Shown one piece after another: positions 27,832-37,567 of a stretch of DNA of 64,000 nucleotides. Origin of the DNA: Vampirovibrio chlorellavorus (lineage in GTDB: Bacteria; Cyanobacteriota; Vampirovibrionia; Vampirovibrionales; Vampirovibrionaceae). The stretch spans positions 25,278 to 89,277 of the forward strand of contig LAPX01000014.1 of assembly GCA_001858525.1 (NCBI GenBank). The letters are read 5' to 3'. Each line of letters starts with the position of its first letter. The first letter of the stretch is position 1. A program made the translations under genes and the position numbers. Below the pieces are notes generated by a model. It was not told the DNA's origin. It worked only from the letters and a program-made list of their open reading frames with translations, and searched no databases.

Positions 27832-28392
27832 ATGACTTTGAAGACCCGACATCGTGGAAGCGCCACTGAATATGGCATCCTTTTGGCCTTAGTGGCCGGT
27901 GTTTCCCTTTATGGGCTGCAGACATTAGGGCCTGCCCTCAGCGGTAATTTCAAGAAAGTGGATAGCATCGGAACGCTAAGTCTGCTGGCCCCCCTGGGGG
28001 CTTCTGGAGCCGGGCAGCATTCCGGGGGGAGTCCTGGAGATGCTGTATCTGGTGCTCAAGGCAATGGCCCCAATGGTGCCAATCCCATCATATCCGGCCC
28101 TAGGGGAATGAACAACGTACTGGATGATCCCGATCAAATTTCAGACACACCAGGGTATGACAACCTGGCTTCAGGCAGCTTGGGTCAGGAAGGTCAAAAG
28201 CCTGCTAAAGAAAATGAAATCGATAAAAATCCAGCGCCAAAGCCGCCCAAAAGACCGCCCTCCAATGAGAGCTCCTCTGAGAGTTACATACAGATATCAG
28301 CCCCAATTGCCATAGCAGCTCCCGCAGTTGAAGACGCAGCAACAGCAGACGTAAAAAGCAGTGCTGGTGGTGATATGGAAGTCTCTCTTTAA
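27832..28392 (+). CDS. Flp-type (type IVb) pilin-like protein 1 with extended C-terminus
   Basis: 186 residues; GGAAGG precedes ATG 27832. The N-terminus HRG/SATEYGILLALVAGVSLYGLQTLGPALSG follows the Flp prepilin pattern: Gly before the cut, Glu-Tyr near the start of the mature helix, then one hydrophobic helix. The Glu is at +4 if the cut follows Gly, one residue short of the usual +5. A long Gly/Ser/Pro-rich tail (about 50-186) follows, much longer than classical Flp. It is the first of three tandem pilin genes. Confidence 0.8.
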   Translation: MTLKTRHRGSATEYGILLALVAGVSLYGLQTLGPALSGNFKKVDSIGTLSLLAPLGASGAGQHSGGSPGDAVSGAQGNGPNGANPIISGPRGMNNVLDDPDQISDTPGYDNLASGSLGQEGQKPAKENEIDKNPAPKPPKRPPSNESSSESYIQISAPIAIAAPAVEDAATADVKSSAGGDMEVSL

Positions 28393-28463
28393 TCGTTAAA
28401 TTTACATCGTTACTCATCCATAATGGTTTACCTTACTTCAGTTCGGCGAAAAGAGTAAGAAAC

Positions 28464-28850
28464 ATGCCCCAACGTTCCTCAAAATCCGGCGTTAGTCTGG
28501 CCGAATATGGCCTGATTTTAGCTTGCGTGGTGTGCGTGTGTATTGCCGCCCTACAGAGCCTAGGGTCACAGATCAGTGGAAGTTTTGACTTTATCTCCCA
28601 GGAAATCGGTAAAGTCAGTGGCAGTATAAGCGGCGCATCCAACTCTGCAATTCCACCGGCCGTAATCCCTAACTTGAATGACATTAAGCCGAACACAAAC
28701 ATGAATCCCTATCCTGAATTCGGTATTGCTGGTACTGCACAAAGTTTCAAGCCTCGTGAACCTGGTGAGAACGGTGGATCCACCGTCATTGGTGAGACTG
28801 ACTTGTTCGTTGGCACAGTAGCCGCCCCCCCACGCCCAAAAGGCAAGTAA
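28464..28850 (+). CDS. Flp-type pilin-like protein 2
   Basis: 128 residues. KSG/VSLAEYGLILACVVCVCIAALQSLG is a textbook Flp prepilin start with Glu at +5. The helix holds three Cys. The first 50 mature residues are almost identical to pilin 3 (LAEYGLILACVVC, LQSLGSQISG, IGKVSGS), while the tails differ. The tail (about 60-128) is Pro/Asn-rich. It starts 72 bases after pilin 1. These proteins polymerise into thin pili or stay as minor pilins. Confidence 0.85.
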   Translation: MPQRSSKSGVSLAEYGLILACVVCVCIAALQSLGSQISGSFDFISQEIGKVSGSISGASNSAIPPAVIPNLNDIKPNTNMNPYPEFGIAGTAQSFKPREPGENGGSTVIGETDLFVGTVAAPPRPKGK

Positions 28851-28975
28851 TAAAAATGAAGCGAAAAACAAACTTCCCGTGAGTTAAGCACCCAAATATG
28901 CAGTCCAACTGCCTGAATCCACCATTGCCTCACTGAACACTTCCAGGCAATTCCTACCAACAAAGGGCATCATCT

Positions 28976-29389
28976 ATGTCACATCGTTTATCACAATCGG
29001 GCATTAGCCTGGCCGAATATGGCCTGATATTGGCTTGTGTGGTGTGCTTGTGCGTTGTGGGCTTGCAAAGCCTGGGATCTCAAATCAGTGGAAACTTTGA
29101 CTTTGTCGCCAAGCAAATTGGTAAAGTCAGTGGGAGTTTAAATAGCAACAATAGCCCTGCAAGTTCTCCTCCCTCCAGACCCAACCTGAATGGATTTAGC
29201 CCAGACACAGATATGGAGCCTTATTCTGAAGTCGGCGTCGCTGTTGCCCTGGGAACTTTTATGTTTGAGCCGGAACCAATAAATTTTATATTTGAGGTGA
29301 GACCAATAGAAGCCCTGGCACCGCCAGCAAAGGAACCAATATCCATATTTGCACCCCCTCCGGCCGTTAACCATAACGAAAAAGAGTAA
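28976..29389 (+). CDS. Flp-type pilin-like protein 3
   Basis: 137 residues; AAAGGG lies upstream of ATG 28976. The start QSG/ISLAEYGLILACVVCLCVVGLQSLG repeats pilin 2 closely, a recent tandem duplication, whereas the tail (about 55-137) is Pro-rich and ends with a different acidic segment. Three pilins in tandem with diverged tails suggest variants for different surfaces or interactions. No prepilin peptidase or Tad gene is adjacent. Confidence 0.85.
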   Translation: MSHRLSQSGISLAEYGLILACVVCLCVVGLQSLGSQISGNFDFVAKQIGKVSGSLNSNNSPASSPPSRPNLNGFSPDTDMEPYSEVGVAVALGTFMFEPEPINFIFEVRPIEALAPPAKEPISIFAPPPAVNHNEKE

Positions 29390-29512
29390 GTTAAACAACA
29401 CTGCCATCTGATTCTCAGAGACCTGTTTTAGTAACTTGTCCACACCATGAGTTATTCAGGCCCTTATCCTCAATAAAGCCCCTTGTGTAGAAGATCCAAA
29501 TTGTTCTTTAAA

Positions 29513-29560
29513 TTACCCCTTCAAAATATTGCGGGCAATGACAATGCGCTGAATTTCGGA
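29513..29560 (-). pseudogene. Severed 3' end of a second acyl-CoA dehydrogenase gene
   Basis: On the minus strand the 48 bases read [15 protein letters not shown] plus a TAA stop. That is the exact C-terminal tail of the neighbouring dehydrogenase ([15 protein letters not shown], stop). By my count 41 of 48 bases match, and most differences are silent third positions. Upstream of this piece the match to the family stops (PGWP instead of GEGT). It is a relic left when most of a paralogous gene was deleted. Confidence 0.8.
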
Positions 29561-29679
29561 AGGCCAGCCGGGCCTGACAAAGCTTTGAGCCCTCAACATA
29601 ATGAGCCTAAAGAGAGAAAGAAACCTACCCAAAAGAGCAAAGTCAAAGGGCCAGGCCCATTCATTTTGAATAAGTATGA

Positions 29680-30849
29680 TTACCCGTTTAGAATATTTCG
29701 GGCAATCACAATGCGCTGGATTTCAGAGGTGCCTTCCCCGATCTCGCACAGTTTGGCATCCCGCAAGTACCGCTCCACCGGGAAATCCTTGGTGTAGCCA
29801 TAGCCACCATGAATCTGAATGGCCGCATTGGCCGCTCTGGAAGCCACCTCAGAAGCGTACAATTTGGCCATGCTGGCCTCCTTGGTAAAGGGCAATCCAG
29901 CCAGCTTCAAGCGTCCGGCATTGTAAACCAGCAAGCGGGCCGCCTCAATTTCCACGGCCATATTGGCCAGCATAAACTGAATGGCCTGGAACTCGGCGAT
30001 GGCCTTGCCAAACTGCTTACGCTCCCTGGCGTAGCGCAAGGCTTTATCCAAAGACCCTTGCGCAATGCCCACGGCCAAGGCCCCAATGGAAATGCGCCCA
30101 TTGTCCAGGGTTTGCATAAAGTACTTGAAGCCTTTGCCCTCTTCACCAATCAGGTTTTCCGCCGGAATTTTGGCGTTATCGAATTGCAGCGTGCCCCAGT
30201 CAGAGCCCCGCATGCCTAGCTTCTCATCCTTGGCCCCCAGTGAAAAGCCCGGTGTGTCTTTCTCAAAGATAAAGGCACTGATTCCCTTGGTGCCGACGCC
30301 TTTTTCAGTAACCGCAGTGGCAATAAACGTTTCCGCGTAGTTGGCATTGGTAATAAAAATTTTGGTGCCATTCAAGACATAATGATCGCCCTGTTTGACG
30401 GCATTGGTTTCAGTGCCACCGGAATCTGATCCGGCATTGGGCTCCGTCAGACCATAAGCGCCCAAGCGTTTCCCGGAACACAAATCGGGCAAATATTTCT
30501 GCTTCTGGGCCTCATTGCCAAACAGGTAAATGGGCATCACCACCAGAGAGGTATGAGCCGCCACCCCCAAGGCCGTGGAAGCACACACCCTGGCCAATTC
30601 TTCCACCGCAATGGCATAACTGAGGTAATCCGCACCAGCCCCGCCGTATTGCTCATCCACCGGCAAGCCCAGCAGACCCATCTCGGCCATTTCCTGGAAG
30701 GTTTCCACCGGAAAACGGCAGTTCCTATCAATTTCTGCGGCACGAGGCTCCACGGTACTGACGGCATAATCCCGAACCATATCGCGAATCATTCGCTGCT
30801 GCTCGGTTAAACCCCATTTGTCCTCACTGACGTCTACTGTAAGCGCCAT
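29680..30849 (-). CDS. Acyl-CoA dehydrogenase, short-chain type
   Basis: 389 residues. FAD flavoenzyme that oxidises acyl-CoA to enoyl-CoA. The signature [18 protein letters not shown], the FAD/substrate segment [17 protein letters not shown], and the C-terminal [32 protein letters not shown] give the base Glu (LCEIGEG) used by short-chain and butyryl-CoA dehydrogenases. Length fits. No ETF or enoyl-CoA hydratase genes are near. Upstream are tandem 12-bp repeats (30991-31014). A relic of a paralogue follows its 3' end. Confidence 0.95.
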   Translation of the reverse strand: MALTVDVSEDKWGLTEQQRMIRDMVRDYAVSTVEPRAAEIDRNCRFPVETFQEMAEMGLLGLPVDEQYGGAGADYLSYAIAVEELARVCASTALGVAAHTSLVVMPIYLFGNEAQKQKYLPDLCSGKRLGAYGLTEPNAGSDSGGTETNAVKQGDHYVLNGTKIFITNANYAETFIATAVTEKGVGTKGISAFIFEKDTPGFSLGAKDEKLGMRGSDWGTLQFDNAKIPAENLIGEEGKGFKYFMQTLDNGRISIGALAVGIAQGSLDKALRYARERKQFGKAIAEFQAIQFMLANMAVEIEAARLLVYNAGRLKLAGLPFTKEASMAKLYASEVASRAANAAIQIHGGYGYTKDFPVERYLRDAKLCEIGEGTSEIQRIVIARNILNG

Positions 30850-31268
30850 GCTGCCTCCTTAATCTTCACTGCCGCCCAAGCAAAAAAGGCGGACGACTCA
30901 TAAAACAGTTCATAAAACGATTCAAAAATGCTTGCTGTGGTCAGCCCCGCGCTCATTCAGCAAAGCCTAAATTGGATGTCCCTCTATTGTACGTCATTCT
31001 GAACGTCATTTTGAATTCCAGAGCCCCCCGTATTTCGGTAATTCCAATAAAAAGAGCCCATCCAAACCAGCTTGGCTGGATTCACCGTACCCATCACTCG
31101 GTGCATTGAATGATTTATACTATACGGGCTCAACAGCACAATTCAATGCCTCGGCCAGAACATCCATTTGCCAAACGCAAACGCCTTCATTATTCTGAAT
31201 GCAGCTCCCCCTTCTCCGGTACAAAAAAACCTGTGTTGATATTCATAGAATTGCGGAATTGAACCACC
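30850..31268. other. Divergent promoter region, acyl-CoA dehydrogenase / MBL hydrolase
   Basis: 419 bases without a gene. It holds tandem 12-bp direct repeats (30991-31014) and a TATACT-type box near 31118. Confidence 0.5.
30991..31014. repeat. Tandem 12-bp direct repeat upstream of acyl-CoA dehydrogenase
   Basis: ACGTCATTCTGA immediately followed by ACGTCATTTTGA, one mismatch. It lies about 140 bases upstream of the dehydrogenase start and may bind a regulator. Confidence 0.45.
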
Positions 31269-31934
31269 ATGAACCCAAGCGACCCTGATTCCACCACCTT
31301 TTTCAAAACCTTTCCTGTTGGCCCTTTGCAATGCAACTGCACCATTATTGGCGATAAAGTCAGTGGGGAAGCCATTTTGGTGGATCCGGGTGGCAGTCCA
31401 GAACGCATTATGAGCATTCTGAACGAAGCGGGATTGCGAGTGACCCGAATTATCCATACCCACGCCCACTTCGATCACTTTTTGGCCGCCGGGCAAATTC
31501 ATGAGCAAACCGGCGCCCCGCTTTGCCTGCACCAAGAGGACAAGCCCCTGTGGCAAAATCTGGAAATGCAGTGCAGCCGCTTTGGAGTCCCCTTTGAACC
31601 GGTGCCAGAACCCCATCAGTGGCTGGAGCATGAGGAAACACTTCAGGCAGGCAGCGTGACCGGTCAAGCCTTGTTCACCCCGGGTCATACCCCAGGGTCT
31701 ATGAGCTTTTGGTTTGAGGACAGCAATCTACTGATTGCCGGGGATACCTTATTTAAAGGGGCCATTGGACGCACCGATTTATGGGGTGGCGATTATCCCA
31801 CCATTGAACGCTCCATCCAATCGCAGCTTTACACCCTGAATGAAAGTGCTACAGTCATCACCGGCCATGGCCCTTCCACCGTGTTGGGCGATGAAATGCG
31901 TCACAATCCTTACGTGCGTGCGCTGCCAAAATAA
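31269..31934 (+). CDS. MBL-fold metallo-hydrolase, glyoxalase II-like
   Basis: 221 residues. The metal motif THAHFDH (in RIIHTHAHFDHFLAAG) is complete, with HTPGS and GHGPST further on providing the remaining ligands, and AGDTLFKGAIGRTDLWGG is the classic hydroxyacylglutathione hydrolase-like element. It lacks the glyoxalase II C-terminal substrate domain, so it belongs to the short group of glyoxalase-II-like thioesterases or hydrolases with undefined substrates. No neighbour defines its role. Start ATG 31269, weak ribosome binding site. Confidence 0.9.
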   Translation: MNPSDPDSTTFFKTFPVGPLQCNCTIIGDKVSGEAILVDPGGSPERIMSILNEAGLRVTRIIHTHAHFDHFLAAGQIHEQTGAPLCLHQEDKPLWQNLEMQCSRFGVPFEPVPEPHQWLEHEETLQAGSVTGQALFTPGHTPGSMSFWFEDSNLLIAGDTLFKGAIGRTDLWGGDYPTIERSIQSQLYTLNESATVITGHGPSTVLGDEMRHNPYVRALPK

Positions 31935-31987
31935 GAAGCGTCTCTTCTAAAACTTTTAGACTGTTGCCAGAAAAAATGGTCAGTGGC

Positions 31988-34900
31988 CTAATTTTGATGA
32001 ATGGGCAAAGTCACCACAAACGTGGTACCGCAACCCAATTGACTGCGCGCGGTGACCTGACCGTGATGGCGATCCACAATTTTTTTAACAATGGCCAGTC
32101 CCAAGCCAGAACCGCCCCCATAGTCCTGTTCCCCGTGCAAACGCTCAAACAGGGTAAAAATACGATCCAGATACTTTTCATCAAAGCCAATGCCGTTATC
32201 CTGCACCCGGATCTCGCAGCGCTGATCACCCACCGGTACTGCCGAAACTTCTATCACCGGCGGTACACCCGGACGATGAAACTTGAGGGCATTCCCAATT
32301 AAATTTTGCAGCACCTGCTGCATTTGCACGCCATCGGCATCAATGGTCACCATCGGTCCAATGCTGATTTTTCCGGCGTTTTCCCGAACCATCCCCTCTA
32401 AATCAGAAACCACCTCTTCGGCAACCTGTTTTAAATCCACGGGCACAAAGGGCTTTCCCTTTCGACCAATGCGAGACAAGGCCAGCAAATCGCTGATCAG
32501 GCTTTGCATTTTAGTGGTGGCACGCTGCATACGGTTCAGATAATCCAGACTTTCCTCATCCAGCCGATCGGCCACAGCTGTTCGTAAGTAATCGCTAAAC
32601 ATCATGACCTTTCGCAATGGAGCTTGCAGATCGTGGGAGGCCACGGTGGCAAATTGCTCCAGCTCCTTGTTGCTGTATTCCAAACGAGCCGCGTAATTTT
32701 TAAGGGCCTGCTCGCTCAATCTCAACTCCTGCGTCAACCGTTCCCTTAAGGCTTCACTACGAACCGCCAGAATCAAGTTGGCGCAAGCCGCCAAATAGGG
32801 GGCCAAATTATCAGCCAGCGCTTGGCTATAGCCCTGCGGTCGATTGGCCAGACCCACCATGCCAATCATCTGCTCTCCCTTGTGGATGGGTAGTCCCATA
32901 AAGGCGTTCAGGGGTGGATGCCCATGAGGCAGCCCACCTCGACGGGGATCGTGAACCGGGTCTTCGGAAATCACCACTTGTCCGGACAACATGACCGCAC
33001 CGAACAAGGTTTTAAGATTATGGAACTCCATGCCATTGTCCAGACTTTGCTGGTAAAGACGATTGGTTTCCTCGTTCCAGGAAATATCGGTTAAAAAATT
33101 GGTTTTGAGGTAAGGCTGACCCTCACTGTCCGTAAACACCTCTCCAATAAATCCATATTCACTGTTGGTATATTCCAGCAAACGGTTAAGCAGGTTTTTA
33201 AATACCTGCTTATTATCCTGCGTGCCAATAAACTGATTTTGCGCATCGCTGATGATATTAATGAGATTGTAGCTGTTTTCCAGCGCCTCAATGGCCTTTT
33301 GCTCTTGCTGATGCAACTCCAGCTGATAAAAAACCAGGCCCAGATAATTGCTGACATCTTGCAACGCCTCCAGGTCCGTGTCCGACCAAAAATCGGCGAT
33401 AGAGCAATGTTGTACATTCAAGGAGCCATACGTTTTGCCCAAATAGCGCACCGGCAAACGAATGTAGGAACGAATTTGATACCGTTCCAACAAAATAGTT
33501 TTCAACTCTGACGAGGCTTCTTCCGCCTGATGCGCAGGGACAGCGGCATCTTTCAAACACTTCCCCAAAATTTCCATAAACACATCAACCGAAGTGATGG
33601 GAGAGGTCAATGCTTTCAAGCAGTCCGTCAGATACAGCCTGGCAAACTCGGTTAAGGCCGGCGAGAAATCTGAAGCATGAAATGGCACAATATCCTCAGA
33701 CCTTAAATATTGATATGATAAATCAAAAGAAGACCCCTCACCGGCTGAGTCAGAGGCATAGTAAATTATCACAACCCGATCAGCATGCATTTGCTTGCCA
33801 ACCATCCGAACCGCCTGATCAAAGACCGACTCGACATTCCTGGCCCTGGAAGCCAACTCCAATATGGTGCGGATCAATTGCTCCCGCTCCAGATTTTTTT
33901 GCAAACTCCGCTGAGCCTCTTTTTGCTTGGAAATATCCATAATCAGCACCACCGCGGAGTTATTGTCACCATCCTCCAGTGTGGCGACTGTAACCAGCGC
34001 ATCCATCCGAGTGCCATCTTTGCGGAAATACTGTTTTTCAAAAGCCCGGTATATTCCAAACAGCTTTAACTGGGAAACCATTTCATGGCTGAAGTCCATA
34101 TATTCAGGCGGGGTGATCCCCCACATATTCAATCCCTCTGCAATGTCATCCCGAGTAAAACCGGTCATTTGCTCAAAGGCTTGATTAAAGTCTAAAATCT
34201 TTCCATCCATTTGGGTGTACAAAATACCAATCAAATTGGCGTCCATCACCCGCTGCATACGCAGGCTGGACTGGCGCTCCTCGGTGGCGTCAACCGCCAG
34301 CATGATGTACCCCATAAATTGACCATCTGACTGAAAGCGAGGAACGCCGTTGTTTCTCAAAAACCGAACGGCGCCATCATGTCGAATCGCTCGATACTCA
34401 AAAGTAAATGGCTGATGCTTTGGAAAGGCGGCATTATAAATTTCTATGAGTTTTTGGCGATCCTCTGGGAGAATAAATCGCGTCAAGCCTTTTTCTACCA
34501 GCGATTGAGAGGACTCATTGGTAAAGTCCTGACAAGCCCGATTGTAATACACAGCGTCTCCCGTCGCGTCAGTAAGTACAATAAAAGCAGGGGTGGCATC
34601 CGCCAGAATCTGAAACCGGGATTCACTTTCAACAACCTGTTGGCGCACTTCCTTCAATTCAGTGATATCGGAAACCAGCCCCAACACACGGGGAAGCCCC
34701 CCATCCCGTCGGGGGATAACGCTGGCCCGAACATACAAAAGCCGATAAGAACCATTGGCATGCCGCATCCGCATTTCAAATTCATACAACTTTTGTTCGC
34801 TCAGGCTGACTTGCACAAAAGACTGTAAACGGACCACATCATCCGGATGATACAAGTGCTCCACGTCTTCAAGACGCAAAGGTTTTTGCTGTTTCTCCAA

Positions 34901-35638
34901 ACCCAGCATTTCATAGAGGCGATCGTTCCAATAAACCTCGTTAGTGCGGAGATCCCATTCCCAAATTCCATCGCGACTGGCCGTTATCACCAGCCGCATG
35001 CGATCATCCACCTCTTGCGCCTCAGTGGCCAAGATTTTCCGTTCAATCAACAGTCCCAGTAACTGAGCCACGGTTTGTAAAAACACCAATTCCGCGCTTT
35101 CAAACACACGCTCGTCATAGCCAGCCACTTCCAAAGCGCCAAATCCATGCCCCGCCCCTGAAATGCGAACGGTCAGGCCACAGACAAACCCTTGATAATC
35201 AGGCTGGCTGAAATCGGGCTGTTCCGCATTTAACAAAGATGAAAAAACCACGGACTGCCCACAGACCATGGACATGGCATAACTGGCCCATTGCCCAAAG
35301 CCAGACGGCAGCAATTCATCCACGGGATGATGGTTCCAGTCCTGGTTGGCCCGCAATATCCATCCTTGCTCCTGGGCCAACTCCAGCACCCGGGCGCATG
35401 GCAAGCCCAAGGCCCAGCAAACATCCTGAGTCACCTGCTCCAAAAGGGCGGCCAGCGTCAATGTTTTGGCCTCATCGTGAGTCAGGCGGTTATAAACCGA
35501 TTGAAAACGTCCCTGTAAGTCCAACTGACGCTGTACGGCCATGGCGTCCTCATCTGCAGAACCGGATTCGCCAGACTGGGCTGGACTCGTGGCTGACTCC
35601 GAAGCATTCATAAAACTTGAATCTGATGGGTCGTTCAT
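31988..35638 (-). CDS. Large soluble PAS/GAF sensor histidine kinase
   Basis: 1216 residues from ATG 35638; a TTG 12 codons earlier is possible. No membrane segment. Domains in order (approximate residues): GAF 50-190, PAS 205-320, PAS 335-450, PAS 460-570, GAF 590-755, GAF 775-935, coiled region, HisKA with VASHDLQAPLRKV (phospho-His) near 1000, and HATPase with VQDNGIGFDEKY and GSGLGLAIVKKIV near 1150-1190. The stacked sensor domains should read internal cues (redox, light or small molecules); GAF chromophore-binding Cys residues were not identified. No response regulator gene is nearby, so it is an orphan kinase. Confidence 0.93.
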   Translation of the reverse strand: MNDPSDSSFMNASESATSPAQSGESGSADEDAMAVQRQLDLQGRFQSVYNRLTHDEAKTLTLAALLEQVTQDVCWALGLPCARVLELAQEQGWILRANQDWNHHPVDELLPSGFGQWASYAMSMVCGQSVVFSSLLNAEQPDFSQPDYQGFVCGLTVRISGAGHGFGALEVAGYDERVFESAELVFLQTVAQLLGLLIERKILATEAQEVDDRMRLVITASRDGIWEWDLRTNEVYWNDRLYEMLGLEKQQKPLRLEDVEHLYHPDDVVRLQSFVQVSLSEQKLYEFEMRMRHANGSYRLLYVRASVIPRRDGGLPRVLGLVSDITELKEVRQQVVESESRFQILADATPAFIVLTDATGDAVYYNRACQDFTNESSQSLVEKGLTRFILPEDRQKLIEIYNAAFPKHQPFTFEYRAIRHDGAVRFLRNNGVPRFQSDGQFMGYIMLAVDATEERQSSLRMQRVMDANLIGILYTQMDGKILDFNQAFEQMTGFTRDDIAEGLNMWGITPPEYMDFSHEMVSQLKLFGIYRAFEKQYFRKDGTRMDALVTVATLEDGDNNSAVVLIMDISKQKEAQRSLQKNLEREQLIRTILELASRARNVESVFDQAVRMVGKQMHADRVVIIYYASDSAGEGSSFDLSYQYLRSEDIVPFHASDFSPALTEFARLYLTDCLKALTSPITSVDVFMEILGKCLKDAAVPAHQAEEASSELKTILLERYQIRSYIRLPVRYLGKTYGSLNVQHCSIADFWSDTDLEALQDVSNYLGLVFYQLELHQQEQKAIEALENSYNLINIISDAQNQFIGTQDNKQVFKNLLNRLLEYTNSEYGFIGEVFTDSEGQPYLKTNFLTDISWNEETNRLYQQSLDNGMEFHNLKTLFGAVMLSGQVVISEDPVHDPRRGGLPHGHPPLNAFMGLPIHKGEQMIGMVGLANRPQGYSQALADNLAPYLAACANLILAVRSEALRERLTQELRLSEQALKNYAARLEYSNKELEQFATVASHDLQAPLRKVMMFSDYLRTAVADRLDEESLDYLNRMQRATTKMQSLISDLLALSRIGRKGKPFVPVDLKQVAEEVVSDLEGMVRENAGKISIGPMVTIDADGVQMQQVLQNLIGNALKFHRPGVPPVIEVSAVPVGDQRCEIRVQDNGIGFDEKYLDRIFTLFERLHGEQDYGGGSGLGLAIVKKIVDRHHGQVTARSQLGCGTTFVVTLPIHQN

Positions 35639-35818
35639 AACCTGAAACAGCGAAAGCCGTTTATTGAAAGACAAAACTGGAAGTTATACTAGGAGAAAGT
35701 TAATCATAAAGATACTTTCATCTAAATTAGCCAATTCGCTTAAAATATCAAAGATACCGGTTTTTCAAATGCCCCTGAAATAGCGGACACCCCTATTAAA
35801 CCCCTTAATGCCGCCCGA

Positions 35819-36694
35819 ATGAAAACCACCCACCCCCATTCAACCAGAGCCAACTCACCAAAATCCGTGCTGATCAGTGGCGCCAATAGCGGCATTGGTC
35901 TCTGTTGCGCCGTGCACCTAGCGAACAAAGGGTACCGGGTCTTTGCGGGTTACCGCAATCCGGCAGACGCAGCAAGACTGGCAGCCAAGCATCCGGCGAT
36001 CATTCCGGTGCCTCTGGAATTAACCAGTCAAACCAGCCTTAAAAATGCGCTGAGCACCATCACTGAACAATTAAACGGTGCTTCTCTGGATGGATTGGTG
36101 AATAATGCCGGCGTGGTTATCAGTGGCCCGCTGGAATTTGTGTCGCTGGCGGGTTGGCGGCACCAACTGGAGGTCAATTTAATGGGGCCAGTGGCGTTAA
36201 CCCAGCAGTGCCTGCCATTGTTACGCCAAAGCAGAGGCCGGATTATCAACATCGGTTCTGTGTCAGGCATTATGACCCTGCCCTTTCTATCCCCCTACTC
36301 TGTCTCCAAATTGGGATTGGCCGCCATTTCTGACGCCTTGCGTGTGGAACTCAAGCCCTGGGGCATTCAGGTAGCCCTGATTGAACCCGGTAATATCAAC
36401 ACGCCCATCTGGGAAAAATCACTGAACACCGCCAAAACCGCAGAGTGCAACTACCCGCCCGACTATGCCAATTTATACGGGCAGGCCATGGACAAAGTAA
36501 AAGCCGCCTCCCAAAAAGCGGCCGCCAAAAGCATTGAAGCCGAAGTGGTGGCCAAGGCGGTCTATCATGCCCTCAGCGCTCCCCAAGCCAAAACGCGATA
36601 CCCACTGGGCCTTGAAGTGCAACTGCGCCGACTGCTGACCCTGCTTCCCGACAAACTACGGGATTGGCTTATTACCCGGCAATTGACGCTTTAA
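35819..36694 (+). CDS. Short-chain dehydrogenase/reductase (SDR)
   Basis: 291 residues. Cofactor motif SGANSGIG near residue 20, NNAGV, catalytic Ser in NIGSVSGI and the YSVSK active-site pair (Tyr and Lys) are all present. The C-terminal part (KTRYPLGLEVQLRRLLTLLPDKLRDWL) resembles 17-beta-HSD or ketoreductase-like classical SDRs. It is divergent from the histidine kinase. Substrate unknown. Confidence 0.9.
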   Translation: MKTTHPHSTRANSPKSVLISGANSGIGLCCAVHLANKGYRVFAGYRNPADAARLAAKHPAIIPVPLELTSQTSLKNALSTITEQLNGASLDGLVNNAGVVISGPLEFVSLAGWRHQLEVNLMGPVALTQQCLPLLRQSRGRIINIGSVSGIMTLPFLSPYSVSKLGLAAISDALRVELKPWGIQVALIEPGNINTPIWEKSLNTAKTAECNYPPDYANLYGQAMDKVKAASQKAAAKSIEAEVVAKAVYHALSAPQAKTRYPLGLEVQLRRLLTLLPDKLRDWLITRQLTL

Positions 36695-36739
36695 GCTTAA
36701 GCAAGAAGCCGCGTGTGGTGAAGGTCGCTTCATCCAAAT

Positions 36740-37261
36740 TTAAAGCTTGTGGGGGGTGAAAAAGCGATTCAGAATGGGGATCAATCGATCCGGGAAGCGC
36801 TCATCATCGTGAGGAGCCACCACAATGCGGGAACAAAACTGGGGGGAACTTAATCGGTCCAGGGTGCCACAACGGGCCAGTTCCGGAACCAGAATGTTTT
36901 GGACAGCCACCACATTCACCCGACGGCCCAGAGCATAGCCCACTTCAAAGGCGGTCAACGGATCAAACTCCTCGCCATAGTATATGGCGATCATCAAGTT
37001 GGCCCGGTTAATGGCATCCAGGCAAGCTTCCGTGTACAAAATGTCCAAATCTTCGGCAGCGTTGCCGGTTAAGGTTAAATCAGCGGCCGGTTGCCAATGT
37101 TCCAGAGCGCCATGCTCAGCCAGCTCCGGACGAATTTCCTCCGGCATGAACAGCGGATAGTTGTAAGAACGCACCAACTTGGCCACCCGCTGATTGAAAG
37201 CGCGTTGCTCTGGGGTGTCATAAGGAGCGGCAAGGTAAACCAATTCTGTGAAACTTAACAT
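36740..37261 (-). CDS. Nucleoside 2-deoxyribosyltransferase-like protein
   Basis: 173 residues. VYLAAPYDTPEQRAFNQRV begins the fold. NLMIAIYYGEEFDPLTAFEVGYALG carries the Asp and the Glu nucleophile typical of the family (D-x-G-T-x-x-E region, here FDPLTAFEVGYA). The enzyme class transfers 2-deoxyribose between bases or cleaves nucleoside monophosphates. No strong ribosome binding site is seen at ATG 37261. The C-terminal tail after residue 120 is less conserved. The substrate and any link to the convergent SDR are unknown. Confidence 0.75.
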   Translation of the reverse strand: MLSFTELVYLAAPYDTPEQRAFNQRVAKLVRSYNYPLFMPEEIRPELAEHGALEHWQPAADLTLTGNAAEDLDILYTEACLDAINRANLMIAIYYGEEFDPLTAFEVGYALGRRVNVVAVQNILVPELARCGTLDRLSSPQFCSRIVVAPHDDERFPDRLIPILNRFFTPHKL

Positions 37262-37567
37262 GGGTATTAGTTTAGCGGAAAGCCAGGGCCTTGAAAATGC
37301 GCTGGGTCATTTCGATACCGGACCGTGATCCGAAATAGGGATCGAAACAGGCAATTTTGACCAATTGATTGTTTTTATTAAAAAGTAGGCTGTACTTGGG
37401 TAGGAATAACGTGTGTGAGAGCAATGTCAGTCATTGCAATGAATCTCAACATTCGCCTGAAAGCGTTTGTGAGCTTCTAAGACACAGCTAAGCCAAACCC
37501 CAAGACTATTTCATTGAAGTCATCAAGGTACATTACGTGTGTGACGGTGTGGGAAGGATGTGGACAT
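37262..37567. other. Short gene-free region
   Basis: 306 bases between a deoxyribosyltransferase-like gene and a 70-residue gene. I see no RNA gene or clear repeat; it probably carries promoters for both sides. Confidence 0.4.

Noticed and set aside
29483..29797. Plus-strand 104-codon frame
   Set aside because: It overlaps the end of the acyl-CoA dehydrogenase and the relic tail; no ribosome binding site.
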